Source: JAUASW01 sp036880965
GTDB lineage: Bacteria; Pseudomonadota; Gammaproteobacteria; Burkholderiales; Burkholderiaceae_C
Direction: 5' to 3'
DNA length: 64,000 nt
NCBI RefSeq assembly: GCF_036880965.1
Contig: NZ_JBAJMV010000001.1
Span: 1-64,000 of the forward strand
Part shown: in pieces, positions 24,500-33,625 of the stretch
How the letters are laid out: each line of letters begins with the position of its first letter
Numbering within the stretch: the first letter of the stretch is position 1
Position numbers and translations under genes: made by a program
The notes under the pieces: model-generated
The model's input: only the letters and a program-made list of their open reading frames with translations
Told to the model about the DNA's origin: nothing
Databases searched by the model: none

Positions 24500-25909
24500 A
24501 TGCGAAGCCTTCTCTCCCTGATCTGCCTGGTCCTCCTGACCTTCCCGGCCAGCCCAGCCTTGGCCCAGACGGCGTCGCCCGAGCCCTTCAAGGCCAGCAG
24601 CCCCCTGACGCTGGAGCTCAAGAGCGCCCGCTGGTTCGACGGCCAGGCCTTCCAGAAGGCCACACTCTATGTGGTGGACGGCAAGTTCACGCGCAAGAAG
24701 CCCAGGAAGGTCCACCGCAGCATGGACCTGCACAGCCAATTCCTGGTGCCGCCCCTGGCCGAGGCGCACAACCACAATCTGCAGAACGCCTGGGGCCTGG
24801 AGCACTATGGCCAGCGCTACCTGCAGGACGGCGTGTTCTACAGCGCCCAGCTCTGCGCCGATCCGGCCGGCGCCGAAGCCGCCCGCAGCCAGCTGAACCG
24901 CGAAGACAGCGTCGATACGCTGTTCGCCAGCGCCTGCATCACGTCCTCGGACGGCCATCCCCTGGCCCAGTTGCCTCCGGCCGCCCGCAAGGACGACAGC
25001 GCCGTGCTGGTGATGGACAGCCCGAGCGAAGCCGAGCGCAAGTGGCCGAAGGTGGCCGAGCGCCGGCCAGACCTGATCAAGATCATCCTCAGCAACCATG
25101 AGCGACCCGAGCTGCGTGCCCGGCCCGAACTGAATGGCCGCCTGGGGCTGAACCTGGAAACCGCCACCACGGTCGTGCGGCTGGCGCACCGCGATGGCTT
25201 GCGGGTCGTCGCCCATGTCGACAGCCCGGCCGACTTCGAGGTGGCCGTCAAGATCGGCGTGGACCTGATCGCCGACCTGCCCGGCTTCTTCAATTCGCTG
25301 GGCGAAGACCCCGAACGCCTGGCCCTCAGCCCGGAAGCAGCCGCGCGGGCCGCGCAGGCCAAAGTGGGCGTGATCACGGCCACGGCCGCCACGGCCCTGT
25401 TCCCGACTACGCCTGCGCAACTGGAAAAGCTGCGCAGCGTGCAGCGCCGCAACCTGGAGCGGCTCAAGGCTGCGGGTGTGCCATTGCTGGTCGGCTCCGA
25501 CGTGTTCACCGGCACGGCCCAGGCCGAGATCAGGCAACTGGCCGAATTCGGCGTCTTCAGCCCCGCCGAGCTGCTGAAGATGGCCACCATGGACACTGCC
25601 CAAGCCCTCTATCCCAGGCGCCGCCTCGGCTGCTTCGAGGAAGGCTGCGAAGCCAGCTTCATTCTGCTGGGCAGCGACCCCTTGCAGGATCCGAAGTCCA
25701 TTGCCACGCCTTTGCTGCGAGTCAAGCAGGGCCGCATCCTGAGCCAGGTCGAAGGCCTGGCGGATGGCAACGACCAGCCCGGCATCAGCACTGACGCACC
25801 GGCCGCAAGGAAGAAACCTGCCGCCAAGCCTGCGCCCAAGAAGGCGACGCCCGCCAAAGCCAAGCCTGCCGCCAAGGTCGTCGCACCGGCGTCAGCAAGA
25901 AAGTCCTGA
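24500..25909 (+). CDS. Exported amidohydrolase-family protein
   Basis: A 469-residue protein with a signal peptide (LLSLICLVLLTFPASPALA). The barrel has the metal-binding HxH in AEAHNHNLQ, HVDSPADF and the late Asp in LLVGSDVF, followed by an imidazolonepropionase-like end (LLKMATMDTAQAL). It is therefore probably a metal-dependent hydrolase of the envelope, substrate unknown. The last 55 residues (KKPAAKPAPKKATPAKAKPAA) are a Lys/Ala/Pro-rich, histone-H1-like tail added after the catalytic fold, rare in this family and possibly a nucleic-acid or surface-binding extension. Divergent from parE. Confidence 0.78.
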   Translation: MRSLLSLICLVLLTFPASPALAQTASPEPFKASSPLTLELKSARWFDGQAFQKATLYVVDGKFTRKKPRKVHRSMDLHSQFLVPPLAEAHNHNLQNAWGLEHYGQRYLQDGVFYSAQLCADPAGAEAARSQLNREDSVDTLFASACITSSDGHPLAQLPPAARKDDSAVLVMDSPSEAERKWPKVAERRPDLIKIILSNHERPELRARPELNGRLGLNLETATTVVRLAHRDGLRVVAHVDSPADFEVAVKIGVDLIADLPGFFNSLGEDPERLALSPEAAARAAQAKVGVITATAATALFPTTPAQLEKLRSVQRRNLERLKAAGVPLLVGSDVFTGTAQAEIRQLAEFGVFSPAELLKMATMDTAQALYPRRRLGCFEEGCEASFILLGSDPLQDPKSIATPLLRVKQGRILSQVEGLADGNDQPGISTDAPAARKKPAAKPAPKKATPAKAKPAAKVVAPASARKS

Positions 25910-25927
25910 TCTGGCTACATTGACCCG

Positions 25928-27151
25928 ATGCAAGCCGCCGCAACCACCCCAGCCGCCAAACTCTCCATGACCCAGGTGCTGCTCTGCGGCGCCATGATCG
26001 TGACGCTCTCGATGGGCATACGCCACGGCTTCGGCCTGTGGCTGCAGCCGATCACGATGGAGAGGGGCTGGACGCGCGAGACCTTCGCCTTCGCGCTGGC
26101 CATCCAGAACATCGCCTGGGGTTTGGCAGGCCCCTTCGCCGGCATGCTGGCCGACCGCTTTGGCGCCTTCAAGGTGCTGATCGTCGGCGGCCTGCTCTAT
26201 TCGCTGGGCCTGGTGCTGATGGCGCTCTCGACCTCGGGCCTGGCCTTCACCGGCAGCGCGGGCTTGCTTGTAGGCATGGCGCAGTCGGGCACCACCTACG
26301 CGGTGATCTACGGCGTGATCGGCCGCAACGTGCCGGCCGAGAAGCGCAGCTGGGCCATGGGCGTGGCGGCAGCGGCCGGCTCCTTCGGCCAGTTCCTGAT
26401 GGTGCCGGTGGAGAACTGGCTGATCTCGGGCACCGGCTGGCAGAACGCCCTTTTCTATCTGGCGCTGGCCGCTCTCCTGATCCTGCCCTTTGCCTTCGGC
26501 CTGCGCGAGCCCAAGGCGGCCGGCCCGGTCGGCCACCAGCAATCGATCATGCAGGCCCTGCGCGAAGCCTTCGGCTACCGCAGCTTCCAGCTCCTGATGG
26601 CCGGCTATTTTGTCTGCGGCTTCCAGGTCGTCTTCATCGGCGTGCACATGCCCAGCTACCTGAAGGACCACGGCCTCTCGCCGCAAGTGGCCACCTATGC
26701 GCTGGCCTTGATCGGCCTCTTCAACGTATTCGGGACCTATGCCGCCGGCTCGCTGGGCCAGCGCATTCCCAAGCGCTACCTGCTCAGCGGCATTTACGCC
26801 CTGCGCTCGGTGGCCATCGTGACCTTCCTGATGGCACCGCTGACACCGACGAGCGTCTACATCTTCTCGGCCGTGATGGGCGTGCTTTGGCTCTCCACTG
26901 TGCCGCCGACGAACGCGGTGGTGGCACAGATTTTCGGCGTCCAGCACATGTCGATGCTGGGTGGCTTCGTGTTCTTCAGCCACCAGATCGGCAGCTTCCT
27001 GGGCGTCTGGCTGGGCGGCAAGCTCTACGACATGTCGGGCAGCTATGACATCGTCTGGTGGCTGGCTGTGGCCTTCGGTGTGATGGCTGCGCTGATCAAC
27101 CTGCCCGTGCGCGAAACTGCCATCGTCAGGCCCCAGGTGGCCGCTGCATGA
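25928..27151 (+). CDS. Major facilitator superfamily transporter
   Basis: A 407-residue inner-membrane transporter with 12 predicted helices. The loop between helices 2 and 3 carries GMLADRFGAFKVL, a standard MFS motif A form, repeated in a weaker form in the second half (GSLGQRIPKRYLL). The N-terminal GIRHGFGLWLQPITMERGW resembles the oxalate/formate and monocarboxylate branch, so a small organic acid is a plausible substrate, but that is inference. It starts 18 bases after the amidohydrolase stop, and a small membrane gene overlaps its end (ATGA). Confidence 0.88.
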   Translation: MQAAATTPAAKLSMTQVLLCGAMIVTLSMGIRHGFGLWLQPITMERGWTRETFAFALAIQNIAWGLAGPFAGMLADRFGAFKVLIVGGLLYSLGLVLMALSTSGLAFTGSAGLLVGMAQSGTTYAVIYGVIGRNVPAEKRSWAMGVAAAAGSFGQFLMVPVENWLISGTGWQNALFYLALAALLILPFAFGLREPKAAGPVGHQQSIMQALREAFGYRSFQLLMAGYFVCGFQVVFIGVHMPSYLKDHGLSPQVATYALALIGLFNVFGTYAAGSLGQRIPKRYLLSGIYALRSVAIVTFLMAPLTPTSVYIFSAVMGVLWLSTVPPTNAVVAQIFGVQHMSMLGGFVFFSHQIGSFLGVWLGGKLYDMSGSYDIVWWLAVAFGVMAALINLPVRETAIVRPQVAAA

Positions 27152-27270
27152 TGTTCAAGCGCGCGCTGCTCTGGATCGCTGGTGCCGCGGCGCTGGGCCT
27201 GGTTTTCATGGCCTATGCTGAGCCTTCGCTGATGCAGCAGATGGCTGACCAGCTGTGGGCCTGCTTTTGA
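27148..27270 (+). CDS. 40-residue single-pass membrane protein
   Basis: The ATG at 27148 overlaps the MFS stop codon (ATGA), giving a 40-residue peptide. It begins MMFKRALLWIAGAAALGLVF: one membrane helix with positive residues in front, then a short polar tail ending in Cys-Phe. Translational coupling and the clean one-helix design argue that it is a real small protein, perhaps associated with the transporter. Nothing more can be said of its function. Confidence 0.55.
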   Translation: MMFKRALLWIAGAAALGLVFMAYAEPSLMQQMADQLWACF

Positions 27271-27306
27271 AACTGCTTTTGAAACTGCGCTTGAACCCGG
27301 GTCCGC

Positions 27307-27861
27307 ATGTCTGAAATTTCTTCCTGGCTGCGGCGCTGGCCACAGGCGCAGCAAGCCGGCGCCACGGCCCTGGACCTGGCCTGCGGCTCCGGCCGCCATG
27401 TACGCCATCTGGCAGCCCTGGGCATGAAGGTCACCGGCGTGGACCGCGATGCCGCCGCCATCGCGCCACTCAGGAGCCTGGCCGAGATCATCGAGTCAGA
27501 CATCGAATCCGGCCCCTGGCCGCTGGAAAACCGCTGCTTCGACCTGGTGCTGGTGACCAACTACCTCTGGCGCCCGCTCCTGCCGCGCATCATGGCTGCC
27601 GTTGTTCCTGGTGGCTGGCTGATCTACGAGACCTTTGCGGCCGGCCAGCAAACCGTGGGCCGACCATCGCGCCCCGAATTTCTCCTGCAGCCGGGAGAGC
27701 TTTTGCAGGCTTGTGAAGGGCTCAGGATCGTCGCCTATGAAAACGGCTGGGAAGAAGATGGCGGGCCCGTCAACGGCCGGTTTGTCCAGCGCGTTGCCGC
27801 CATTCGGCCCGCACCCGGCGGACCAGACCATTTGCGGTACCAGTTGCCTTGCCCGCGCTGA
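27307..27861 (+). CDS. SAM-dependent methyltransferase, class I
   Basis: A 184-residue methyltransferase. Motif I is ALDLACGSGRHVRHL, motif II includes VTGVDRDAA, and a later VTNYLWRPLLPRI block matches TehB-like and related small methyltransferases. The substrate cannot be told from sequence. It lies just upstream of dapA, 35 bases apart on the same strand, an arrangement I recall from other Burkholderiales. Confidence 0.85.
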   Translation: MSEISSWLRRWPQAQQAGATALDLACGSGRHVRHLAALGMKVTGVDRDAAAIAPLRSLAEIIESDIESGPWPLENRCFDLVLVTNYLWRPLLPRIMAAVVPGGWLIYETFAAGQQTVGRPSRPEFLLQPGELLQACEGLRIVAYENGWEEDGGPVNGRFVQRVAAIRPAPGGPDHLRYQLPCPR

Positions 27862-27895
27862 GTAGAATCCGCCCAAATTGACAGGAATTTCTCCC

Positions 27896-28777
27896 ATGGA
27901 ACCGATTGTTGGCAGCATCGTCGCGCTGATCACGCCGATGCGCGAGGACGGCAGCATTGACGTGCCCGCGCTGCGTGGCCTCATTGACTGGCATATCACC
28001 GAAGGCACGAACTGCATCTGCGTCGTCGGCACCACCGGCGAGTCGCCCACGGTGAGCATGGAGGAGAACCGCGAGGTGATCCGCATCGCCGTCGAGCATG
28101 CCAAGGGCCGAGTGCCCATCCTGGCCGGCACCGGCGCGAACAACACGGCCGAGGCCATCGAGCTCTCGCACTACGCCAAGCAGGTGGGCGCCGACGCCAC
28201 GCTGTCGGTCGTGCCCTACTACAACAAGCCTTCGCAGGAAGGCATCTACCAGCACTACAAGGCCATCGCCGAGGCCGTCGACATCCCGATGATGTTGTAC
28301 AACGTGCCTGGCCGCACCGTGGCCGATATGGCGCCCGAGACCACGCTGCGCTGCGCCGCACTGCCCGGCGTGTTCGGTGTCAAGGAAGCCACCGGCAACA
28401 TCGAGCGCGCCGCCTGGCTGATCAAGAACGCACCGCAAGGCTTCTCGGTCTATTCCGGCGACGATGGCACGGCGATTGCCCTGATGCTGCTGGGCGGCCA
28501 TGGCAATGTCAGCGTCACCGCCAACGTCGCGCCGCGGGCGATGAGCGAACTCTGCAAGGCGGCCCTCGCCGGCAATGTGCGCGAAGCCACCCGCATCCAC
28601 TTCCAGCTGCTGTCGCTGCACAAGCAATTGTTCTGCGAACCGAGCCCCGCACCCACGAAATGGGCGCTGTCGCGTCTGGGCCGTTGCGGCCAGTCGCTGC
28701 GCCTGCCTATCACCGAGCTCACGCCGGCCGGACAGGCCAGCGTCGAGCAGGCGATGCAAGAGGCCGGCCTGCTCTGA
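27896..28777 (+). CDS. dapA: 4-hydroxy-tetrahydrodipicolinate synthase
   Basis: Condenses pyruvate with aspartate semialdehyde, the first step of the lysine and diaminopimelate branch. 293 residues, a TIM barrel. Visible sites are GTTGESPTV (substrate loop), the YNVPGRT block with Tyr135, and the Schiff-base Lys163 in FGVKEATGN. The start at 27896 (MEPIVGSIVALIT) matches the family; an in-frame ATG at 27878 would add six residues. Followed by bamC, as in many proteobacteria. Confidence 0.96.
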   Translation: MEPIVGSIVALITPMREDGSIDVPALRGLIDWHITEGTNCICVVGTTGESPTVSMEENREVIRIAVEHAKGRVPILAGTGANNTAEAIELSHYAKQVGADATLSVVPYYNKPSQEGIYQHYKAIAEAVDIPMMLYNVPGRTVADMAPETTLRCAALPGVFGVKEATGNIERAAWLIKNAPQGFSVYSGDDGTAIALMLLGGHGNVSVTANVAPRAMSELCKAALAGNVREATRIHFQLLSLHKQLFCEPSPAPTKWALSRLGRCGQSLRLPITELTPAGQASVEQAMQEAGLL

Positions 28778-28851
28778 AAAGAACGGGCTTGTTTCTCTGC
28801 TCTAATCGCACCCTCATCCTGACCCGGCACTAGGCCGCGGAGATTCCAAGC

Positions 28852-30030
28852 GTGATTCGTTACCACCAAGTTTCCAAGCAGGCGCTGCGTCTTTCGACGC
28901 TGGCGCTGGCCGTTGCAGCTCTGAGCGCCTGCAGTGCTTTCTCCGGCCTGGTCTCCAATGACAAGGTCGACTACCGCACCGGCGCCCGCCAGACCACCGG
29001 TCTGGACGTGCCACCGGACCTGACCCAGCTGGCCCGCGATGCGCGCAGCCAGATGGGCCCGGGCGGCACCATCAGCGCCTCGGCCATGCAACAGCGCCAG
29101 CAAAACGCCGCGGTCGCAGCCCCGAGCGCAGACAAGGTGGCCTTGAGCAGCATTGGCGAGCTCAAGGTCGAGCGAAACGGCAGCGACCGCTGGCTGTTCA
29201 GCCCGCAAACGCCCGAGCAGCTGTGGCCCCTGGTGCGCGGCTTCTGGCTGGACCAGGGCTTCGAGATCTCGGTCGAGCAGCCTGACACCGGCGTGATGGA
29301 AACCAGCTGGAACGAGAACCGTGCCAAGCTGCCGCAGGACTTCATCCGCAAGAGCCTGGGCTGGCTGATCGATGGCATGTACTCCACCGGTGAGCGCGAC
29401 AAGTACCGCATCCGCCTGGAGCGCGCTGCCAAGGGCGGCACCGAGGTGCGCGTGACGCATCGCGGCATGCAGGAGGTCTACAACTCCAGCTCCGAGGACA
29501 AGAGCACTGCCTGGCAGGCACGTCCGAGCGACCCGTCGCTGGAAGCCGAAATGATTTCGCGCCTGATGCTGCGCCTGGGTGGCAAGCAGGAGCAGGCGAA
29601 GGTTGCCGCGGCAACAGTGACCGCAGCGGCATCTGCAGTGGCCACGCCGGCTGACGCACTGCTGCCGGGCGCCGCTCGCCGGCCGCTGAGCGAAGTGCCG
29701 AACCAGTTGCAGGTTGCCGAAGGTTTTGATCGCGCCTGGCGCCGTGTCGGCCAGTCGCTGGACCGCCATGGCTTCACGATCGAAGACCGCGACCGCAGCC
29801 AAGGCTTGTTCTTCCTGCGCTATGCCGACCCCAATATGGTCGGCAAGGAAGAAGCCGGCTTCTTCGCCCGCCTGTTCGGCGCCAAGGATTCGACCGCCTC
29901 GCGCTATCGCGTCTCGGTCAAGTCCGAAGGCGAGAAGAGCACGGTGATGGTGCTGGACGACAAGGGCCAGCAGCAGACCAACGAAAACGCCAAGCGCATC
30001 CTCGGCCTGCTGATGGACGATCTGCGCTGA
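28852..30030 (+). CDS. bamC: Outer membrane protein assembly factor BamC
   Basis: Lipoprotein of the BAM complex that assists beta-barrel insertion into the outer membrane. It begins at a GTG codon. The lipobox is ALSAC (Cys27), followed by the flexible VDYRTG...LDVPPDLTQ segment that binds BamD, which is strongly conserved in BamC. Two helix-grip domains follow: residues about 95-230, and about 265-390 after an Ala-rich linker. 392 residues, slightly longer than E. coli BamC because of the linker. It lies downstream of dapA as in E. coli and probably shares its transcript. Confidence 0.9.
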   Translation: MIRYHQVSKQALRLSTLALAVAALSACSAFSGLVSNDKVDYRTGARQTTGLDVPPDLTQLARDARSQMGPGGTISASAMQQRQQNAAVAAPSADKVALSSIGELKVERNGSDRWLFSPQTPEQLWPLVRGFWLDQGFEISVEQPDTGVMETSWNENRAKLPQDFIRKSLGWLIDGMYSTGERDKYRIRLERAAKGGTEVRVTHRGMQEVYNSSSEDKSTAWQARPSDPSLEAEMISRLMLRLGGKQEQAKVAAATVTAAASAVATPADALLPGAARRPLSEVPNQLQVAEGFDRAWRRVGQSLDRHGFTIEDRDRSQGLFFLRYADPNMVGKEEAGFFARLFGAKDSTASRYRVSVKSEGEKSTVMVLDDKGQQQTNENAKRILGLLMDDLR

Positions 30031-30056
30031 GTATCGGACAGCGTCCTCGGTGAATG

Positions 30057-30091
30057 ACGGCGGCCCGGTGATTGCACCGCGCCGCCGTTTT
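30057..30091 (+). terminator. Terminator after bamC
   Basis: ACGGCGGC (30057-30064) pairs with GCCGCCGT (30081-30088), with an inner ggtg/cacc stem, followed by TTT. It lies 27 bases after the bamC stop and separates dapA-bamC from the protease gene. Confidence 0.75.
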
Positions 30092-30154
30092 CCATTCAGG
30101 ACCAGCGCTGGTCATCGCGCTGCTTCCATTTCGCTCAGGGGGAACAAAATCATC

Positions 30155-32746
30155 ATGATGAAGCACCATCTCAAGAATGCCGCCGCCTGCCTGGGGCTGG
30201 CCAGTTCGATGGTCGCCGCGCAGGTTCTGCCGCCGACCCCGCCCGCCTCGGCGCCCACACCGACAGCGCCAGCCGGCCAGACCAACCCGGCTGTGGCCAA
30301 CCTCGCAGCCATGGCAGCGATGGCCGCAGCCATGGGTGGCGCGCCGGGCGACCCACGCCCCTACGAGCGCGTGATCACGGCGGACGCCAGCACGCAGCGC
30401 GGCCTGCTGACCGTCCACATGGTCAAGGGCAAGCTGTACTTTGAAATTCCCAAGCCGCTGCTGGGCCAGCCGCTCCTGCTGGTGGCCACGGCCACCGCTG
30501 TGCCCGCCGGCGTGGAACATGTGGGCCGCACGCTGAACCAGCAGTTGCTGAGCTTCCAGCTGAAGAACAACAAGGTCTCGCTCCAGGGTGTCTCGCATGC
30601 CTTCGTGAGCCCGGCCGGCCAGGGCCTGGCCGGTGCGGTGCAGGATTCGCAGCGCGAAACAATCCTCCTGACGCTGCCCGTCGAGGCCTATGCCAAGTCG
30701 GGCGCGCCGGTGATCGACGTGAGCCGGCTCTTCATCAGCGAATGGGGCGAATTCGCCACCCGCAGCGCCCTGCGCGCTGGCGGTCTGGACAGCGGCCGCA
30801 GCCAGATCGAGCAGTTCAAGGCCTTTGCCGAGAGCGTCCGGGTCGACGCGATCCACACCTACAGCTTTGGCGCCACGCCAGCCATGCCCGGCCTGCCGAT
30901 GCAGCCCACTGCAGCGCCGGCTCGCAGCGGCACTGTGAACGTCGCCTACAACCTGGTGCGCCTGCCCAAGGAGCCGATGCGACCTCGACTGGCGGACGAC
31001 CGCATCGGCTTCGATGACGTGCGCCGCGTCGACTTCGTCGGCAGCGCTCATGCCGTCAAGCCGCAGCGCCTGATCACACGCTGGCGCCTCGAAAAGAAAG
31101 ACCCGGCCGCCGAGCTCAGCGAACCGGTCAAGCCCCTGGTCTGGTACCTGGACAAGGCCACGCCCGAATGGCTGCTGCCGCACATCAAGCGTGGCGTTGA
31201 GGCCTGGAACATCGCCTTCGAAGCGGCAGGCTTCAAGAACGCCATCGAGGCCCGACCCTTCCCGACCAAGGAACAGGACCCGGAGTTTGATGCCGAGGAC
31301 GTGCGCTACAACATCGTCCGCTGGGTGCCGTCGGCCGCGTCCAACGCCTACAGCCAGACCATCTCCGACCCCCGCAGCGGCGAAATCCTCAACGGCAATG
31401 TCGTGCTGTTCCACAACATCATGCAGCTGCAGCGCAATTGGTACGTGGTGCAGGCAGGTGCGGTCGATGCACGGGCGCACAAGCTGCCCCTGCCGGACGA
31501 TCTCATGGGCGATCTGATGGCCTATGTCGTCAGCCATGAAGTGGGCCATGCACTGGGCTTTCCGCACAACATGAAGTCGAGCTCGCTGTACCCCGTGGAC
31601 AAGCTGCGCGACCCGGCCTGGCTGAAGCAGATGGGCCATGTCGCCTCGATCATGGATTACAGCCGCTTCAACTACCTGGCCCAGCCGGAAGACAAGATCG
31701 AGCCCGCGCTGCTGATCCCCAAGGTCGGCCCTTATGACCTCTTCGCCGCGCGCTGGGGCTACACCCCGCTGCCCCAGGCGGCCACGCCGGAAGACGAGCG
31801 CGTCACACTGAACGCCTGGCTGCGCGAGCAGGACAGCAAGCCCTGGCTGCGCTTCACCTCACCGAACCGCAGCGGCGATGCCGGCGAAAACCTGGAGGCC
31901 GTGGGCGATGCCGATGCGGTGACCGCTTCCGGCCTTGGCATGAAGAACCTGCAACGCATCGTCAAGCGCCTGCCAGGCATGGCGTTGCAAGCAGGCGAAG
32001 ACGACCAGACGCTGTCCAATCTTTACGAAGCGCTCTGGAACCAATGGACGCTGGAGCTGGTCCACGTGGTGAATATCGTCGGCGGCTATGAAACCCAGAA
32101 CAAGCACGGCGAGCAGGCCGGCAGCACCTTCCAGGCCCTGGATCGCAAGCGCCAGTCGAGCGCACTGCGCTTCCTGGCCGAGCAGCTGTTCACCACGCCG
32201 CAATGGCTGTTCGAGCCCGGCATCATCGAGCGCCTGCCGCCGCAGGAGCCGACTGCAAGGCTGATCGCCAACCAGCGGGGCGCTCTGCGGACCCTGCTGG
32301 ACCGCACACGGCTGGCACGCTTGCAGGACCAGGAGCTGATGCTCGGTGACAAGGCCTACCGCCTGCCCTTGCTGCTGGCTGATCTGCGCCAGACCATCCT
32401 CAGCGAGCTTGCACCCACCCAGGCCGCACCGACGCCATTGCGCCGCCGCCTGCACCGGATCTATGTGGAGCAGCTGGGCAACCTGCTGAACATCGACGAA
32501 GGCCGGACCGAGGCCCGTGCCGAACTCCGCGCGCTGGAGCGCCAGTTCGCGGCCGCCGCCCAGCGAAGCGCCAAGGATCCGATGACGCAAGCCCACTGGG
32601 AGCAGCTGCAGGACCTGGCGCGCAAATCACTCGATCCGCAGGTCACGGCGCCGGCAGCAGCAGGCCTTGTGCCTGTCAACGTGGTGCTTCCCGGCCGCGG
32701 TCTGACGGTTGAAGAAGCGGCGCCAGGCTGGCTCCTGCCCAACTGA
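30155..32746 (+). CDS. Zinc-dependent metalloprotease, DUF4953/DUF5117 type
   Basis: An 863-residue exported protein. A short signal peptide (LKNAAACLGLASSMVAAQ) precedes a Pro/Ala linker. A DUF5117-like beta domain comes next (about 70-320). The catalytic domain then has VSHEVGHALGFPHN (His461, Glu462, His465, His471), the HExxHxxxxxH zinc site, with SIMDYSRFNY serving as the Met-turn region. The C-terminal 350 residues are helical. The start at 30155 has a cagggggaac ribosome binding site; an in-frame start at 30050 lies in the bamC terminator. Role probably extracellular or periplasmic proteolysis. It lies between bamC and the MBL gene, which I recall as adjacent in related genomes. Confidence 0.85.
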   Translation: MMKHHLKNAAACLGLASSMVAAQVLPPTPPASAPTPTAPAGQTNPAVANLAAMAAMAAAMGGAPGDPRPYERVITADASTQRGLLTVHMVKGKLYFEIPKPLLGQPLLLVATATAVPAGVEHVGRTLNQQLLSFQLKNNKVSLQGVSHAFVSPAGQGLAGAVQDSQRETILLTLPVEAYAKSGAPVIDVSRLFISEWGEFATRSALRAGGLDSGRSQIEQFKAFAESVRVDAIHTYSFGATPAMPGLPMQPTAAPARSGTVNVAYNLVRLPKEPMRPRLADDRIGFDDVRRVDFVGSAHAVKPQRLITRWRLEKKDPAAELSEPVKPLVWYLDKATPEWLLPHIKRGVEAWNIAFEAAGFKNAIEARPFPTKEQDPEFDAEDVRYNIVRWVPSAASNAYSQTISDPRSGEILNGNVVLFHNIMQLQRNWYVVQAGAVDARAHKLPLPDDLMGDLMAYVVSHEVGHALGFPHNMKSSSLYPVDKLRDPAWLKQMGHVASIMDYSRFNYLAQPEDKIEPALLIPKVGPYDLFAARWGYTPLPQAATPEDERVTLNAWLREQDSKPWLRFTSPNRSGDAGENLEAVGDADAVTASGLGMKNLQRIVKRLPGMALQAGEDDQTLSNLYEALWNQWTLELVHVVNIVGGYETQNKHGEQAGSTFQALDRKRQSSALRFLAEQLFTTPQWLFEPGIIERLPPQEPTARLIANQRGALRTLLDRTRLARLQDQELMLGDKAYRLPLLLADLRQTILSELAPTQAAPTPLRRRLHRIYVEQLGNLLNIDEGRTEARAELRALERQFAAAAQRSAKDPMTQAHWEQLQDLARKSLDPQVTAPAAAGLVPVNVVLPGRGLTVEEAAPGWLLPN

Positions 32747-32769
32747 TGGCTGTCAGGACTGGGTGAAGC

Positions 32770-33543
32770 ATGCGTTTTCGAAGTCTGGGCAGCGGCAGCG
32801 GTGGCAACGCCACGCTGATTGAAGCCAGCCAGGGCATCACCAGCACGCAGATCCTGGTCGATTGCGGCTTCAGCCAGCGCGAGCTGAACCGGCGCCTGGA
32901 GCGCGCCGGCAGCACGGCATCGGAGCTCACCGCCATCTTCATAACGCACGAGCATGGCGACCACATCGGTTGCGCGCTGGGCTATGCGCAGCGCTGGCGC
33001 ATTCCGCTGTGGATGAGCCGCGGTACCTGGCGCGCCGTGGGTCGGGAGGATTTCGACACCAGCCTGCTTCACCTCACCAAGGACGGCGAGACGCTGGCCC
33101 TGGGCGATATCGAACTGCAGCCATTCACCGTGCCGCACGATGCCGAGGAGCCGCTGCAATTGCGCTGCAGCGACGGACAGCGCCACCTGGGCGTGCTGAC
33201 CGATGTGGGCTCGGCCGCACCGCAGTTGCTGTCAGCGCTGCAACGCTGCGATGCCCTGCTGCTGGAGTGCAACCATGATGAGGCGCTGCTGCGCGCCTCC
33301 AGCTATCCGGCCTCGCTGAAGCGGCGCATTCTGGGCAGCCACGGCCACCTGAGCAATGAGACGGCGGCCGAGATCTTGCGGCTCTGCCAGCATGCCGGCC
33401 TCGGTCAGGTGGTGGCAGCGCATTTGAGCGCTCAAAACAACCGCCCCGAACTGGCGCGGGCCGCGCTTCAGCCGGTGATTGGCGGCGCGCGGCTGGCAGT
33501 GGCGGATCAGGCCGAGGGCACCGAGTGGTTCGAGGTCGGTTGA
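32770..33543 (+). CDS. MBL-fold metallo-hydrolase (YycJ/WalJ-like)
   Basis: A 257-residue metallo-beta-lactamase fold protein. Conserved sites are GSGSGGNATLIE, ITHEHGDHIG (the HxHxDH dinuclear metal motif), PHDAEEP, LTDVGSAAP, LLECNHDE and HGHLSNETAAE. The order and phrasing fit the YycJ/WalJ group, some of which are 5'-3' double-stranded DNA exonucleases; others are of unknown role. The bamC-MBL grouping is common in Burkholderiales. Convergent with the small lipoprotein gene, sharing a two-way terminator. Confidence 0.88.
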   Translation: MRFRSLGSGSGGNATLIEASQGITSTQILVDCGFSQRELNRRLERAGSTASELTAIFITHEHGDHIGCALGYAQRWRIPLWMSRGTWRAVGREDFDTSLLHLTKDGETLALGDIELQPFTVPHDAEEPLQLRCSDGQRHLGVLTDVGSAAPQLLSALQRCDALLLECNHDEALLRASSYPASLKRRILGSHGHLSNETAAEILRLCQHAGLGQVVAAHLSAQNNRPELARAALQPVIGGARLAVADQAEGTEWFEVG

Positions 33544-33574
33544 GCCGGATCTGAATCAGCGGCCCCAGAATGAC

Positions 33575-33606
33575 AAAAGCCGCCTGGCTTGCGCCAAGCG
33601 GCTTTC
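33575..33606. terminator. Bidirectional terminator between the MBL and small lipoprotein genes
   Basis: AAAAGCCGC (33575-33583) pairs with GCGGCTTT (33598-33605) through an inner tggc/gcca stem. A-runs and T-runs flank it on both sides, so it can serve the two converging genes. Confidence 0.8.
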
Positions 33607-33625
33607 GCAGTGATCGGAGGACCGA

